A stretch of DNA of 64,000 bases from Mycobacterium sp. NBC_00419 (lineage in GTDB: Bacteria > Actinomycetota > Actinomycetes > Mycobacteriales > Mycobacteriaceae), in NCBI RefSeq assembly GCF_036023875.1, contig NZ_CP107931.1:2728001-2792000 (forward strand), read 5' to 3'. The position numbers were made by a program, and so were the translations under genes. The notes beneath the pieces were generated by a model. It ran no database searches. It was not told the origin of the DNA and worked only from the letters and a program-made list of their open reading frames with translations. This document shows, in pieces, positions 24,609 to 33,469 of the stretch (the first letter of the stretch is position 1; every line of letters begins with the position of its first letter).

Positions 24609-27115
24609 GGCGGCGGAGGTGGAGGCGGAACAGTCGCGTTGGGATCCCCCGGCGGCAGCGGCGCTTCCGGCGCAGGCGGGCCCGGCGGCGGATTCGTGAT
24701 CGTCGTCGGCGGCCCGATCGGGATCGTGATGCCCGGCGCCACTTCGATACTCGGCTGGATCACCGTCTCAGTCGGCGGCGGCGGAACCGTGGTTGTGGGA
24801 GGCGGGGGTGGCGGCGGTGCCGGCACGCCGGCATACCCGCCCACCGTCGCGGGTTTGGGGAAGGACTCGACGTCGGTGCCCTTGAGGGCACCGTCCATGG
24901 TGGCCTTCCAGATGTCCGACGGAATCCCCGAGCCGTACACCGGCCCGCCCCACTTGTTCACCAAAGGCTGTGCGCCGTCGGTGGTTCCGACCCACACCGC
25001 TGTCGACAGCGACGGGGTGTAACCCACCATCCAGGCATCGCGGTTGGCCCCGGTGTCGCCCAGCTGGTTGGTACCGGTCTTGGCGGCCGACGGACGGCCG
25101 TTGGCCAGGTTGTGGCCGTTGGACCAGCCGGCGATGGGCTGCATCGCCGAGGTCACGTTGTCGGCGACGGCCTTCTCGATCCGGCGCTCACCGCTGTTGT
25201 CCTGCTCGGTGGCGTCGAAGAGAACGTCACCGCGGGAGTTGACGACCTTCTGCACGAAGTGCGGCTTGTGATAGATGCCCGACGCCGCCAGCGTGGCATA
25301 CGCCGAGGCCATGTCGATCACGCGAGTCTGGTACTGCCCGAGCACGATGCCGTCGTAGGGCGGTCCGCCCTTGCCGTCCTCGGACAAGGTGTGCTCCACA
25401 CCGGGGAAGCTCTCGGCGATACCGGCCCGGTGGGCGGCGTCAGCGACGTCGGCGGGACCGTTCTTCAGCTTGAGCATCAACCGGTAGTAGCTGGTGTTCA
25501 GCGACTGCTTGAGTGCCTCGGCGATATTGCAGGTGCCGCAGCCGCCGCCCTCGACGTTGGTGATGGTGACGCCGTTGAGGTTTACCGGTGAACTGTCGAT
25601 CTGGTAACCCAGGCCCATCCCCTGCTCGAGGGCGGCCACCAACGCGAAGACCTTGAACGACGAACCCGTCGGCAGTCCGGCCTGGGCGAAGTCGAAGCCC
25701 TGGGCGTCCGAGCCCCCGTAGTAGGCCTTCACGCCTCCGGTTTTCGGATCGATCGACACCACCGCGGCACGCATGTCGGGCATTTGACCGTCGAGATACT
25801 TCGACACCGCATCCACGGCGGATTGCTGCGCCTGCGGGTCGATGGTCGTGGTGATCTGCAGGCCCTGGGTGTTCAGCGTCTGCTCGTCGATATTAAACAA
25901 ATCGAGCAGTTCCTTGGTGACCTGGCGCTCGATCAGCCCGTTGGGGCCGGTGGTGATGTTCTCCGAGCGGGCCTGGTCCGGTGGGACGGTGTCCGGGAAG
26001 ACCTGTTGGGCGCGTTCCTCTTTCGAGAGCGCACCCATCGACACCATGCCGTCGAGTACCCAGTTCCAGCGTGCGGCCGCACCCTCGGGGTCGACTGCGG
26101 GGTCCAGCGTCGACGGCCGCTGGATCAGGGCGGCCAACAGTCCGCCCTCGGCGACGGTCAGCTGCTCGACCGGCTTGTTGAAGTAGGCCTTGGAGGCCGC
26201 CGAGATACCGTAGGCGCCGCGGCCGAAATAGATGATGTTCAGGTACGCCTGCAGCACTTCGTCTTTGGACCACTCGCGCGACATCTTCGTCGAGATCACG
26301 AGTTCCTTGGCTTTACGCACCAGGCCGCCGATGCCGGAGCGTGCGTCGCCGACGAGGGCGTTCTTGACGTACTGCTGGGTGATCGTCGAACCGCCCTGCA
26401 GGTCACCGCCGAACAGGTTGTTCTTGATCGCGCGCGCGAAACCCGTCAGGGAGAATCCCGGGTTGCTGTAGAAGTCGCGGTCCTCGGCGGCCATCACCGC
26501 GTCGCGCACGTGCACCGGCACCTGATCGATGTTGACGTCGACCCGGTTGCCTTCGGGTGGAACGATTTTCGCCAGTTCAGAGCCGTCACTGGCCAGCAGC
26601 GTCGACACCTGGTTGGTACGGATGTCACCGGGCTGCGGCACGTCGACTATCAGGTAGGCCATGCCGAAGGTGAGGATCGGCAACACGATCAGGAGGACGG
26701 CGGCCAGCAACGCTGACCGGCGCACCCACTTCCAGGAGATCTGCCGGGAAGGCTTGGGTGGCTGTCCGCCACCAGATCCCCCACCCGGCGGAGGTGGTGG
26801 CGGGGGCGGGGGGAACTTCGGCGGCGGCGTGCGGTCCAACGCGGCCTTGACGACGTCGATCGGGTCGCGCAGCAGCGGTTCGGTGTCGTCGCGCACCGGC
26901 TCGATGAGAGTGGTCAACCGATCGTCGGGCGGGACCTGACGACGGGGTGCACTGCGGGTCGGGGCCGGGTCGGCGCCCGGCGCCGTGTTCTCACCGGTGG
27001 GAATCTTGCTCGTCGGCGTCTCGCTGCTATGCCGGGGCGCGCTGGGCACACCGTCACCCCCTGAACCCGTGGGGATGTCAGAGGCTGGCCGGTCTTGACG
27101 CCCTTCGCTATTCAC
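24605..27115 (-). CDS. ponA1: bifunctional penicillin-binding protein PonA1 (class A PBP)
   Basis: 836 aa from GTG 27115, which overlaps the upstream stop (GTGAATAG); an open extension to 27196 is less likely. The cytoplasmic N-terminus is disordered, with a run of nine prolines, then one TM helix (about 134-157, LLAAVLLIVLPILTFGMAYL). The GT51 glycosyltransferase has AAEDRDFYSNPGF and GGSTITQQYVKN. The transpeptidase has the active Ser in TGSSFKVF, SLN in KQSLNTSYY, and KTGTN. The C-terminal tail is rich in proline and threonine. It polymerises and cross-links peptidoglycan, and supports polar growth in mycobacteria. It is operonic with DUF5318, GT87 and PfpI genes. Confidence 0.96.
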   Translation of the reverse strand: MNSEGRQDRPASDIPTGSGGDGVPSAPRHSSETPTSKIPTGENTAPGADPAPTRSAPRRQVPPDDRLTTLIEPVRDDTEPLLRDPIDVVKAALDRTPPPKFPPPPPPPPPGGGSGGGQPPKPSRQISWKWVRRSALLAAVLLIVLPILTFGMAYLIVDVPQPGDIRTNQVSTLLASDGSELAKIVPPEGNRVDVNIDQVPVHVRDAVMAAEDRDFYSNPGFSLTGFARAIKNNLFGGDLQGGSTITQQYVKNALVGDARSGIGGLVRKAKELVISTKMSREWSKDEVLQAYLNIIYFGRGAYGISAASKAYFNKPVEQLTVAEGGLLAALIQRPSTLDPAVDPEGAAARWNWVLDGMVSMGALSKEERAQQVFPDTVPPDQARSENITTGPNGLIERQVTKELLDLFNIDEQTLNTQGLQITTTIDPQAQQSAVDAVSKYLDGQMPDMRAAVVSIDPKTGGVKAYYGGSDAQGFDFAQAGLPTGSSFKVFALVAALEQGMGLGYQIDSSPVNLNGVTITNVEGGGCGTCNIAEALKQSLNTSYYRLMLKLKNGPADVADAAHRAGIAESFPGVEHTLSEDGKGGPPYDGIVLGQYQTRVIDMASAYATLAASGIYHKPHFVQKVVNSRGDVLFDATEQDNSGERRIEKAVADNVTSAMQPIAGWSNGHNLANGRPSAAKTGTNQLGDTGANRDAWMVGYTPSLSTAVWVGTTDGAQPLVNKWGGPVYGSGIPSDIWKATMDGALKGTDVESFPKPATVGGYAGVPAPPPPPPPTTTVPPPPTETVIQPSIEVAPGITIPIGPPTTITNPPPGPPAPEAPLPPGDPNATVPPPPPPP

Positions 27116-27539
27116 TGGCCGTGCGCGCGCCGGAGCGCGCCGTCTGGGTGCCGCGGCGACCACGTCCGTTGGTGGGACGTGGCGCTCCGAGCACATATGA
27201 CTTCACCAAGTGATTCCATTCGCAGGTTCGGCATACCTCCACCACATGCACCGCGAACTCGTCGAACTTGGTCGCCAGCAGCACCAGTTCCTCGGCGGAA
27301 CGGGCCGAGCCCGACACCGCGCCGAGGTGGTCGCCGAATACCCACGACACCAGAGTCAGCGGTTCCTTGCGGCAGATCGGGCACATGACCGAGCTGGTCT
27401 TGCCGTGAAATTTGGCAGCCCGTAGCAGGTAGGGGTTGGCGTCACAGACTTCGGTGACACCGGTGCGACCGGAGTACACCTCGGCCAGCAGGGAACGTCG
27501 CCGAAGGGCGTAGTCCACCACCTGTCGCTGCAGTCGCAC
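27108..27539 (-). CDS. DUF5318 protein, Rv0049 type
   Basis: 143 aa, GTG start. MRLQRQVVDYALRRRSLLAEVYSGRTG is the family N-terminus. Cys residues in CDANPYLLRAA, MCPICRKEP and VCRTCEWNHL suggest a zinc-binding site. No catalytic motif; conserved upstream of ponA1 in mycobacteria. It overlaps the ponA1 start by 8 nt, so translation of PonA1 may depend on it. The basic C-terminus (RGRRGTQTARSGAR) is probably disordered. Confidence 0.85.
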   Translation of the reverse strand: MRLQRQVVDYALRRRSLLAEVYSGRTGVTEVCDANPYLLRAAKFHGKTSSVMCPICRKEPLTLVSWVFGDHLGAVSGSARSAEELVLLATKFDEFAVHVVEVCRTCEWNHLVKSYVLGAPRPTNGRGRRGTQTARSGARTASE

Positions 27540-27575
27540 GGGGACCAGAGTACGTGGGCTCTCTGAGCACCGGCG

Positions 27576-27606
27576 GGTAACCGGCCCCCGGGTCGGCCGG
27601 TTTACC
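27576..27606. repeat. inverted repeat in the divergent DUF5318/DUF1707 promoter region
   Basis: GGTAACCGGCC (27576-27586) faces GGCCGGTTTACC (27595-27606) across 8 nt; the arms are complementary except for one extra T. It lies between two divergent starts and could be an operator for either. Confidence 0.4.
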
Positions 27607-27651
27607 TATCTGTCCTGCGGTGTTGGGCGGCGAACTCCTACGATCATCGAC

Positions 27652-28509
27652 GTGGCGACCACCCAGACCGCAAGCACCCGCGCCAAAGACACCGACCGCA
27701 ACGACATCTGCCAGATCCTCGACACCGCGCTGTCGGAGGGACAGCTGTCGATGGCCGAACACGGCGAGCGAGTCAAGGCCGCCACCACCGCGATGACATT
27801 GGGAGACCTGCGCGCGCTGGTGTCGGATCTGCAGACCGGAAATGCGCCGGTTCAGCTGCCGACGCTGAAGAAAGCGCGCCTGGCCATGCCGTCGACGGGC
27901 GGCGGCTGGGGAATCCGGGCCGCGGTGGCCGGCGTGCTGGTGCTGTTGGGCATCGGTATCGGCTGGGGCCTGTACGGCAACACCCCGTCGCCGCTGAACT
28001 TCACTTCCGATCCCGGCGCCAAGGCCGATGGAGTGGCGCCCGTCGTACTCACCCCGCCGCGGCAGTTGCAGTCGCTGGGAGGGCTCACCGGTCTGTTCGA
28101 GCAGATGAAGAAGAAGTTCGGCGACACCATCGGCTACCGGCTGGTGATCTACCCCGACTACGCCTCGCTGGACCGCCCCGACCCGGCCGACGACCGCCGC
28201 ACGCTGAACTACTCCTATCGCGGTGGCTGGGACGATCCCAGCACCGGGTCCAAGGGCAGCGACGCCGTGGCGGTGGACCTAGCCAAGTTCGACACCAAGG
28301 CGGTGATCGGCGTGTTGCGCGGTGCGCCCGAGACGCTGGGAATCAAGCCCGCCGAGGTCAAGAACACCTACCTGATCGTCGACCCGAGCGGTGACCCCAC
28401 CGCGCCGGGCACGGTGTCGATCTCGATCTATGTGTCCAGCGATTTCGGCAGCGGCTACCTCGAGCTCAACCCCGACGCTTCGGTGAAACGAATCAGCTAC
28501 CCGTCCTGA
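27652..28509 (+). CDS. DUF1707 membrane protein, Rv0048c type
   Basis: 285 aa, GTG start. The N-terminal DUF1707 domain (residues about 12-65: DRNDICQILDTALSEGQLS, HGERVKAATTAMTLGDL) is followed by one TM helix (about 86-106, AVAGVLVLLGIGIGWGLYG) and an external domain of about 175 residues containing IGYRLVIYPDYASL and YSYRGGWDDPS. DUF1707 proteins are common in actinobacteria as putative regulators. The external part ends KRISYPS. It is divergent from the ponA1 operon across a palindromic region. Confidence 0.8.
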   Translation: MATTQTASTRAKDTDRNDICQILDTALSEGQLSMAEHGERVKAATTAMTLGDLRALVSDLQTGNAPVQLPTLKKARLAMPSTGGGWGIRAAVAGVLVLLGIGIGWGLYGNTPSPLNFTSDPGAKADGVAPVVLTPPRQLQSLGGLTGLFEQMKKKFGDTIGYRLVIYPDYASLDRPDPADDRRTLNYSYRGGWDDPSTGSKGSDAVAVDLAKFDTKAVIGVLRGAPETLGIKPAEVKNTYLIVDPSGDPTAPGTVSISIYVSSDFGSGYLELNPDASVKRISYPS

Positions 28510-28551
28510 CCTGCCTCGCCCTGCTGGTGCGAGCCCTCGATTGGCGCCGTA

Positions 28552-28568
28552 TATATCGCTCCGATACA
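28552..28568. promoter_or_regulatory. operator-like palindrome before padR
   Basis: TATATCG-CTC-CGATACA is a 7-bp inverted repeat with one mismatch around a 3-nt centre, 50 nt before the padR ATG. AT-rich palindromes like this are typical of autoregulated PadR genes. Regulation is inferred. Confidence 0.45.
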
Positions 28569-28618
28569 GTTTGCGGAGGTGTCGAAGCACCGTAACGGTA
28601 AGCACAGGAGGTGACCGG

Positions 28619-29164
28619 ATGCTTGAGCTGGCGATCCTGGGTCTCCTCCTGGAGTCCCCCATGCACGGCTACGAGCTGCGCAAGAGACTGACGGGCCTGC
28701 TGGGGGCGTTCCGCGCCTTCTCCTACGGCTCGCTGTACCCGGCTTTGCGCCGGATGCAGGCCGACGGGTTGATCGCCGAGGACGCCTTGCCTGCCGGAAC
28801 CGCGGTGTTGCGCCGCGCCCGACGGGTGTATCAGCTCACCGATACCGGCCGAGCGCGGTTCACCGAGCTCGTCGCCGACACCGGACCGCAGAACTACACC
28901 GACGACGGCTTCGGCGTGCACCTCGCGTTTTTCAACCGCACACCGGCCGAAGCGCGGATGCGCATCCTCGAGGGGCGTCGTCGCCAGGTGGAGGAACGGC
29001 GGGAAGGCCTTCGTGAAGCAGTTGCGCGGGCCAGCAACTCGTTCGACCGCTATACCCGGCAACTGCATCAGCTGGGTTTGGAGTCCAGCGAGCGGGAAGT
29101 CAAGTGGCTCAACGAGCTGATCGCCGCGGAGCGGGTCGCACAGACGCACCCGGACCAGGCCTGA
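28619..29164 (+). CDS. PadR-family transcriptional regulator, Rv0047c type
   Basis: 181 aa. ATG 28619 follows AGGAGGTGACCGG. The winged helix occupies residues 1-80: MLELAILGLLLESPMHGYEL, SYGSLYPALRRMQADGLI and the wing RRVYQLTDTGRARF. The C-terminal dimerisation coil is RILEGRRRQVEERREGLREAV. It sits 51 nt upstream of ino1 on the same strand, as in other mycobacteria, so it may control inositol synthesis and itself. A palindrome precedes it. Confidence 0.93.
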   Translation: MLELAILGLLLESPMHGYELRKRLTGLLGAFRAFSYGSLYPALRRMQADGLIAEDALPAGTAVLRRARRVYQLTDTGRARFTELVADTGPQNYTDDGFGVHLAFFNRTPAEARMRILEGRRRQVEERREGLREAVARASNSFDRYTRQLHQLGLESSEREVKWLNELIAAERVAQTHPDQA

Positions 29165-29215
29165 GTCCACAGAACCTGAACAACAGCCAGATGAAGTACA
29201 AGAAGGAGAACGTCC

Positions 29216-30325
29216 ATGACTGAGCACCAGGCGCCAGGAACGTCGACGGATGTGCGGGTCGCCATTGTCGGCGTGGGTAACTGCGCATCCTCGCTCGTCC
29301 AGGGCGTGCAGTACTACCAGGATGCCGACCCCAACTCGGCCGTCCCCGGCCTGATGCACGTCAAGCTCGGCCGGTACCACGTCCGCGACGTGAAGTTCGT
29401 CGCCGCGTTCGACGTCGACGCCAAGAAGGTCGGCTTCGACCTCTCCGAGGCCATCTACGCGTCCGAGAACAACACCATCAAGATCGCCGACGTGCCGCCG
29501 ACCAACGTGGTGGTACAGCGGGGACCGACGCTGGACGGCATCGGTAAGTACTACGCGGAGACGATCGATCTCTCCGACGAGCAGCCCGTCGACGTGGTGA
29601 AGATCCTCAAGGACAACAAGGTCGACGTCATGGTGTCCTACCTGCCGGTGGGCTCCGAAGAGGCCGACAAGTTCTACGCGCAGTGCGCCATCGACGCCGG
29701 TGTGGCCTTCGTCAACGCGCTGCCGGTGTTCATCGCCTCCGACCCGGTGTGGGCCAAGAAGTTCGAGGATGCCGGCGTGCCGATCGTCGGCGACGACATC
29801 AAGAGCCAGGTCGGCGCGACCATCACCCACCGCGTGATGGCCAAGCTGTTCGAAGACCGCGGCGTCACCCTGGATCGCACGTACCAGCTCAACGTCGGCG
29901 GCAACATGGACTTCAAGAACATGCTCGAGCGCGAGCGTCTGGAATCCAAGAAGGTCTCCAAGACCCAGGCCGTGACCTCCAACCTGACCGGTTCGCTGGC
30001 GGGCAAGATCGACGACAAGAACGTCCACATCGGCCCGTCGGACCACGTCGCATGGCTCGATGATCGCAAGTGGGCCTACGTCCGCCTGGAAGGCCGCGCC
30101 TTCGGTGACGTGCCGCTGAACCTGGAGTACAAGCTCGAGGTGTGGGACTCGCCGAACTCGGCGGGCATCATCATCGACGCTGTGCGTGCGGCCAAGATCG
30201 CCAAGGACCGCGGTATCGGCGGCCCGATCATCCCGGCCTCGGCCTACCTGATGAAGAGCCCGCCCAAGCAGCTGGCCGACGACGTCGCCCGCGAGCAGCT
30301 CGAAGAGTTCATCGCCGGCAACTAG
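29216..30325 (+). CDS. ino1: inositol-3-phosphate (myo-inositol-1-phosphate) synthase
   Basis: 369 aa; strong ribosome binding site AGAAGGAG 6 nt before ATG. NAD-binding motif [17 protein letters not shown] (about 18-34), the conserved [13 protein letters not shown], catalytic Lys-rich region KVSKTQAV and [18 protein letters not shown]. It converts glucose-6-phosphate to inositol phosphate using bound NAD, feeding mycothiol, phosphatidylinositol and mannosylated lipids (PIM, LAM). Length matches mycobacterial Ino1 (367). Followed by a strong terminator hairpin. Confidence 0.97.
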   Translation: MTEHQAPGTSTDVRVAIVGVGNCASSLVQGVQYYQDADPNSAVPGLMHVKLGRYHVRDVKFVAAFDVDAKKVGFDLSEAIYASENNTIKIADVPPTNVVVQRGPTLDGIGKYYAETIDLSDEQPVDVVKILKDNKVDVMVSYLPVGSEEADKFYAQCAIDAGVAFVNALPVFIASDPVWAKKFEDAGVPIVGDDIKSQVGATITHRVMAKLFEDRGVTLDRTYQLNVGGNMDFKNMLERERLESKKVSKTQAVTSNLTGSLAGKIDDKNVHIGPSDHVAWLDDRKWAYVRLEGRAFGDVPLNLEYKLEVWDSPNSAGIIIDAVRAAKIAKDRGIGGPIIPASAYLMKSPPKQLADDVAREQLEEFIAGN

Positions 30326-30338
30326 CCGCCATCGACGA

Positions 30339-30378
30339 AAACTGCGGTCGGATCGTTCTCGCGATCCGACCGCAGTTT
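30339..30378 (+). terminator. ino1 terminator, perfect 17-bp stem
   Basis: AAACTGCGGTCGGATCG (30339-30355) pairs with CGATCCGACCGCAGTTT (30362-30378) around a 6-nt loop. The stem starts 13 nt past the ino1 stop. The A-run and T-run at its two ends give a short U-stretch on both strands. Confidence 0.8.
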
Positions 30379-30386
30379 CGCGTTAG

Positions 30387-31313
30387 ATGGACCCCGTGAT
30401 CACAGACGACGAACTGCTCGGGCTTGACGAGTTCGCCCTGCTGCCGGAGAACGCCGAGCAGGCCGGGGTGAGCGCACCACTGCCACAGGTGCAGCGCATC
30501 GAGCGCGGCGCGATCAGCGCGATCCGCTGGGGTTCGGCCGATTCACCGCACCGCGGTGGCGACCCGGTGCGGGTGGTGTTCCTGCACGGCGGCGGGCAGA
30601 ACGCCCACACCTGGGACACCGTGATCCTCGGGCTCGGCGTGCCCGCACTGGCGATCGACCTGCCCGGGCACGGCCGCTCCGCCTGGCGCGAGGACGGGGA
30701 CTACGGACCCAAGCTCAACGCCGTGGCCGTCGAACCGGTGATCCGAGAACTCGCTCCGCAGGCCGACCTCATCGTCGGGATGTCGCTGGGTGGTCTTACC
30801 GCCATGCGGCTGGCTGCCACCGAGCCGGAACTGGTGCGCAAGCTCGTCATGGTCGACGTCACCCCGTCTGCCCCGGAACGCCACGAGCAGATGACCAAGG
30901 CCCAGATGGGTACCGTCGCGCTCGTCAAGGGCGACCGCACCTTTCCCGACTTCCGGTCCATGCTGGACATCACCGTGGCCGCGGCACCGCACCGCGATCG
31001 GAACTCGTTGCGGCGCGGTGTGTTTCACAACTCCAAGCAGAACGACGACGGTACGTGGACATGGCGCTACGACACCTTCCGCAAGGGTGAGGGGTTCGAG
31101 GGCCTCTGGGACGACGTCCCGAAAGTGACCGCTCCCACCACACTGATCCGCGGGGCGAACTCGTTCTTCGTCAACGACGACGACGCCGCCGAATTCGCCC
31201 GCAGCGCACCGGGATTCCAGTCAGTGCACGTGGTGGCCGACTCCGGCCACTCGGTTCAGGGCGACCAACCGCGCGCCCTGGTGGCGCTGCTGCGCGACGT
31301 GCTGGATAGCTGA
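30387..31313 (+). CDS. alpha/beta hydrolase, Rv0045c type esterase
   Basis: 308 aa. Motifs: VVFLHGGGQNAHTWD (oxyanion), AIDLPGHGRSAW, nucleophile LIVGMSLGGLTAMR, and the catalytic His in VADSGHSVQGDQP. The M. tuberculosis counterpart is an ester hydrolase of uncertain natural substrate. The N-terminal 45 residues form a short acidic extension. It starts 8 nt after the ino1 terminator stem, so its transcript must start inside that stem or read through it; its own promoter is not obvious. Confidence 0.88.
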   Translation: MDPVITDDELLGLDEFALLPENAEQAGVSAPLPQVQRIERGAISAIRWGSADSPHRGGDPVRVVFLHGGGQNAHTWDTVILGLGVPALAIDLPGHGRSAWREDGDYGPKLNAVAVEPVIRELAPQADLIVGMSLGGLTAMRLAATEPELVRKLVMVDVTPSAPERHEQMTKAQMGTVALVKGDRTFPDFRSMLDITVAAAPHRDRNSLRRGVFHNSKQNDDGTWTWRYDTFRKGEGFEGLWDDVPKVTAPTTLIRGANSFFVNDDDAAEFARSAPGFQSVHVVADSGHSVQGDQPRALVALLRDVLDS

Positions 31314-31330
31314 CGGCTTTCCCTGTTGTT

Positions 31331-31363
31331 CATCAGCTGATTCCCAGCTGATTGCCAGCCTGC
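31331..31363 (+). promoter_or_regulatory. three 11-bp direct repeats before the PhoX-type gene
   Basis: CATCAGCTGAT, TCCCAGCTGAT and TGCCAGCCTGC are tandem units with an 11-bp period, sharing CAGC at the same position. PhoB/PhoP-type response regulators bind direct repeats with one-turn spacing; the mycobacterial PhoP motif is TCACAGC-N4-TCACAGC. TAGCGT (31366-31371), 6 nt before the ATG, is the likely -10. Confidence 0.4.
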
Positions 31364-31377
31364 CATAGCGTTACCGC

Positions 31378-33450
31378 ATGGCTCTGGTCCCCCTGAATCT
31401 GCTTGTCAGCCATAGTGGTCGTTCGTCGCGCCAGCACGTGACCTGCCGCTACAAGTGTGGTGATGCGTGCTCGCAACCGGCGCCCAACACCAGTGACAAC
31501 GAGTACTTCGGCGACATCGTCCGCCAAGCGGTGTCGCGGCGTTCGGTCCTGCGCGCCGCGGGAGTGGCGGTGCTGGCCGTCGGCAGCGGTTCGGCATTGG
31601 CGGCCTGCGCGGACGACGGCAAGCCTGTCGTCGGGGCGACGTCCTCGACGACACCTGCCGTCGCGCCCCCCGGAATGAACTTCACCGCGATTGCACCCAA
31701 CAAAGACGACGCCGTCGTCATACCCGACGGCTACCGGCAAGCTGTCGTCATCAGCTGGGGTGACCCGGTGCTACCCGGTGCACCGAAGTTCGACGTCAAG
31801 AATCAAAGCGCCGCATCGCAACGCCAGCAGTTCGGCTTCAACAACGACTTCGCCGGGCTGCTCCCGATCGAGGGATCCCCCGGCCGCTATCTGCTCGTCG
31901 TCAACCACGAATACACCACCGAACGGTTCATGTTCCCCGGCTACGACGAAAAGCAGCCCACCCGAGCACAATTCGAGACCGCGCTGGCCGCACACGGACT
32001 GTCCGTCGTTGAGGTCAAACGCACCGACAAAGGGCTCGAGGCGGTGGCGGGCCCCTACAACCGCCGCATCACCGGCGACTCGGCCTTCACCCTCACCGGC
32101 CCCGCAGCGGGCAGCCCGTTCGTCACGACTGCCGGCGACCCGACGGGGCGCACCATCACCGGCACTCTCAACAACTGCTCGGGCGGAGTGACGCCGTGGG
32201 GCACCGTGCTCTCCGGTGAGGAGAACTTCAACGCGTATTTCGGAACCGCCGAAGGCGCGCAGGCAGCCAACCCGGTCGAAGCCGACCAGTGGAAGCGCTA
32301 CGGCATCAAACTCAAGCCCAGCGAACGCAAGTGGGAGACGTTCGACCCTCGGTTCGACCCCACCAAGACGCCCAACGAAGTCAACCGGTTCGGCTATGTC
32401 GTGGAACTGAATCCGTGGGACCCGAAGTCGGTTCCGGTCAAGCACAGCGCCATGGGCCGCTTCAAGCACGAGGCCGCCAACATCTACGTGACCACCGACG
32501 GCACGGTCGTGGCCTACAGCGGTGACGACGAGCGGTTCGACTACATGTACAAGTTCGTGTCGAGCAAGAAGATTCAGCCCGGCCGCGACGCGGCGGCACT
32601 CGCCCAGAACATGACGATCCTCGATGAGGGGACCCTGTACGTGGCGAAGTTGTCCAGCGACATCCCCGCCTCCGAGATCGACGGTTCGGGAACCCTGCCC
32701 ACGCAGGGTTCCTTCCGCGGGTCGGGCACCTGGATCGCGCTGCTGCGCTCGGGTCCCGACGGCGCCGCCGAATCGCTCGTCAGCGGAATGACCGCCCAGG
32801 AAGTCGCCGTGTTCACCCGGTTCGCGGCCGACAAGGCCGGCGCCACCAAGATGGACCGCCCGGAGGACTTCGAGGCCAACCCAGTCAGCGGCAAGCTCTA
32901 CGTCGCCCTGACCAACAACGACGAACGCGGTGCCCCGGGCAAGGCCGCCGCCGACGCGGCCAACCCCCGCAACGACAACAAGAACGGCCAGGTCCTCGAG
33001 ATCACCGATGACCACGCCGGGACCTCGTTCACCTGGGACCTGCTGCTGGTGTGCGGAGACCCCGATGCCGCCGACACCTACTACGGCGGATTCGACAAGA
33101 CCAAGGTCAGTCCCATCTCCTGCCCGGACAACCTCGCGTTCGACTCGCACGGCAACCTGTGGATCGCCACCGACGGCAATCAACTCGGCTCCAACGACGG
33201 GCTTTTCGCGGTGGCCCTCGACGGGCCGAACCGCGGCGAGACGAGGCAATTCCTCACCGTGCCCATCGGGGCGGAGACGTGTGGTCCGGTCGTGCTCGAC
33301 GATCTCGTCACGGTGTCCGTCCAGCATCCCGGCGAACACGACGACAACAGCATCGACGACCCGCTGTCGACCTGGCCGGAGGGAGGCAACGGAACCGCGC
33401 GCCCCTCAGTGGTCGCGGTGTGGCGGGACGGCGGGAATATCGGTGTCTGA
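31378..33450 (+). CDS. PhoX-family (DUF839) alkaline phosphatase-like protein, Tat-exported
   Basis: 690 aa. The Tat signal is internal (about 53-77: SRRSVLRAAGVAVLAVGSGS, then ALAAC) after a 50-residue N-terminal segment with conserved GRSSRQHVTCRYKC, a common layout in this family. The catalytic propeller contains FGFNNDFAGLLPIEG, VVNHEYTTERFMFPGY, NNCSGGVTPWGTVLSGEENFN and the late SCPDNLAFDSHGNLWIATDG. PhoX enzymes are calcium/iron phosphomonoesterases that release phosphate outside the cell. The upstream 11-bp direct repeats fit phosphate-type control. The long antisense open frame is a shadow. Confidence 0.9.
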   Translation: MALVPLNLLVSHSGRSSRQHVTCRYKCGDACSQPAPNTSDNEYFGDIVRQAVSRRSVLRAAGVAVLAVGSGSALAACADDGKPVVGATSSTTPAVAPPGMNFTAIAPNKDDAVVIPDGYRQAVVISWGDPVLPGAPKFDVKNQSAASQRQQFGFNNDFAGLLPIEGSPGRYLLVVNHEYTTERFMFPGYDEKQPTRAQFETALAAHGLSVVEVKRTDKGLEAVAGPYNRRITGDSAFTLTGPAAGSPFVTTAGDPTGRTITGTLNNCSGGVTPWGTVLSGEENFNAYFGTAEGAQAANPVEADQWKRYGIKLKPSERKWETFDPRFDPTKTPNEVNRFGYVVELNPWDPKSVPVKHSAMGRFKHEAANIYVTTDGTVVAYSGDDERFDYMYKFVSSKKIQPGRDAAALAQNMTILDEGTLYVAKLSSDIPASEIDGSGTLPTQGSFRGSGTWIALLRSGPDGAAESLVSGMTAQEVAVFTRFAADKAGATKMDRPEDFEANPVSGKLYVALTNNDERGAPGKAAADAANPRNDNKNGQVLEITDDHAGTSFTWDLLLVCGDPDAADTYYGGFDKTKVSPISCPDNLAFDSHGNLWIATDGNQLGSNDGLFAVALDGPNRGETRQFLTVPIGAETCGPVVLDDLVTVSVQHPGEHDDNSIDDPLSTWPEGGNGTARPSVVAVWRDGGNIGV

Positions 33451-33469
33451 GACGACGTACGGTTGCGAT

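Noticed and set aside
22953..25022. 689-residue plus-strand frame opposite the GT87 and ponA1 genes
   Set aside because: Antisense to two clear genes; His/Arg/Gln-rich and without motifs.
28493..30046. 517-residue minus-strand frame opposite padR and ino1
   Set aside because: Antisense to two well-recognised genes; shadow caused by GC-rich third positions.
31771..33339. 522-residue minus-strand frame opposite the PhoX gene
   Set aside because: Antisense shadow with no recognisable fold.
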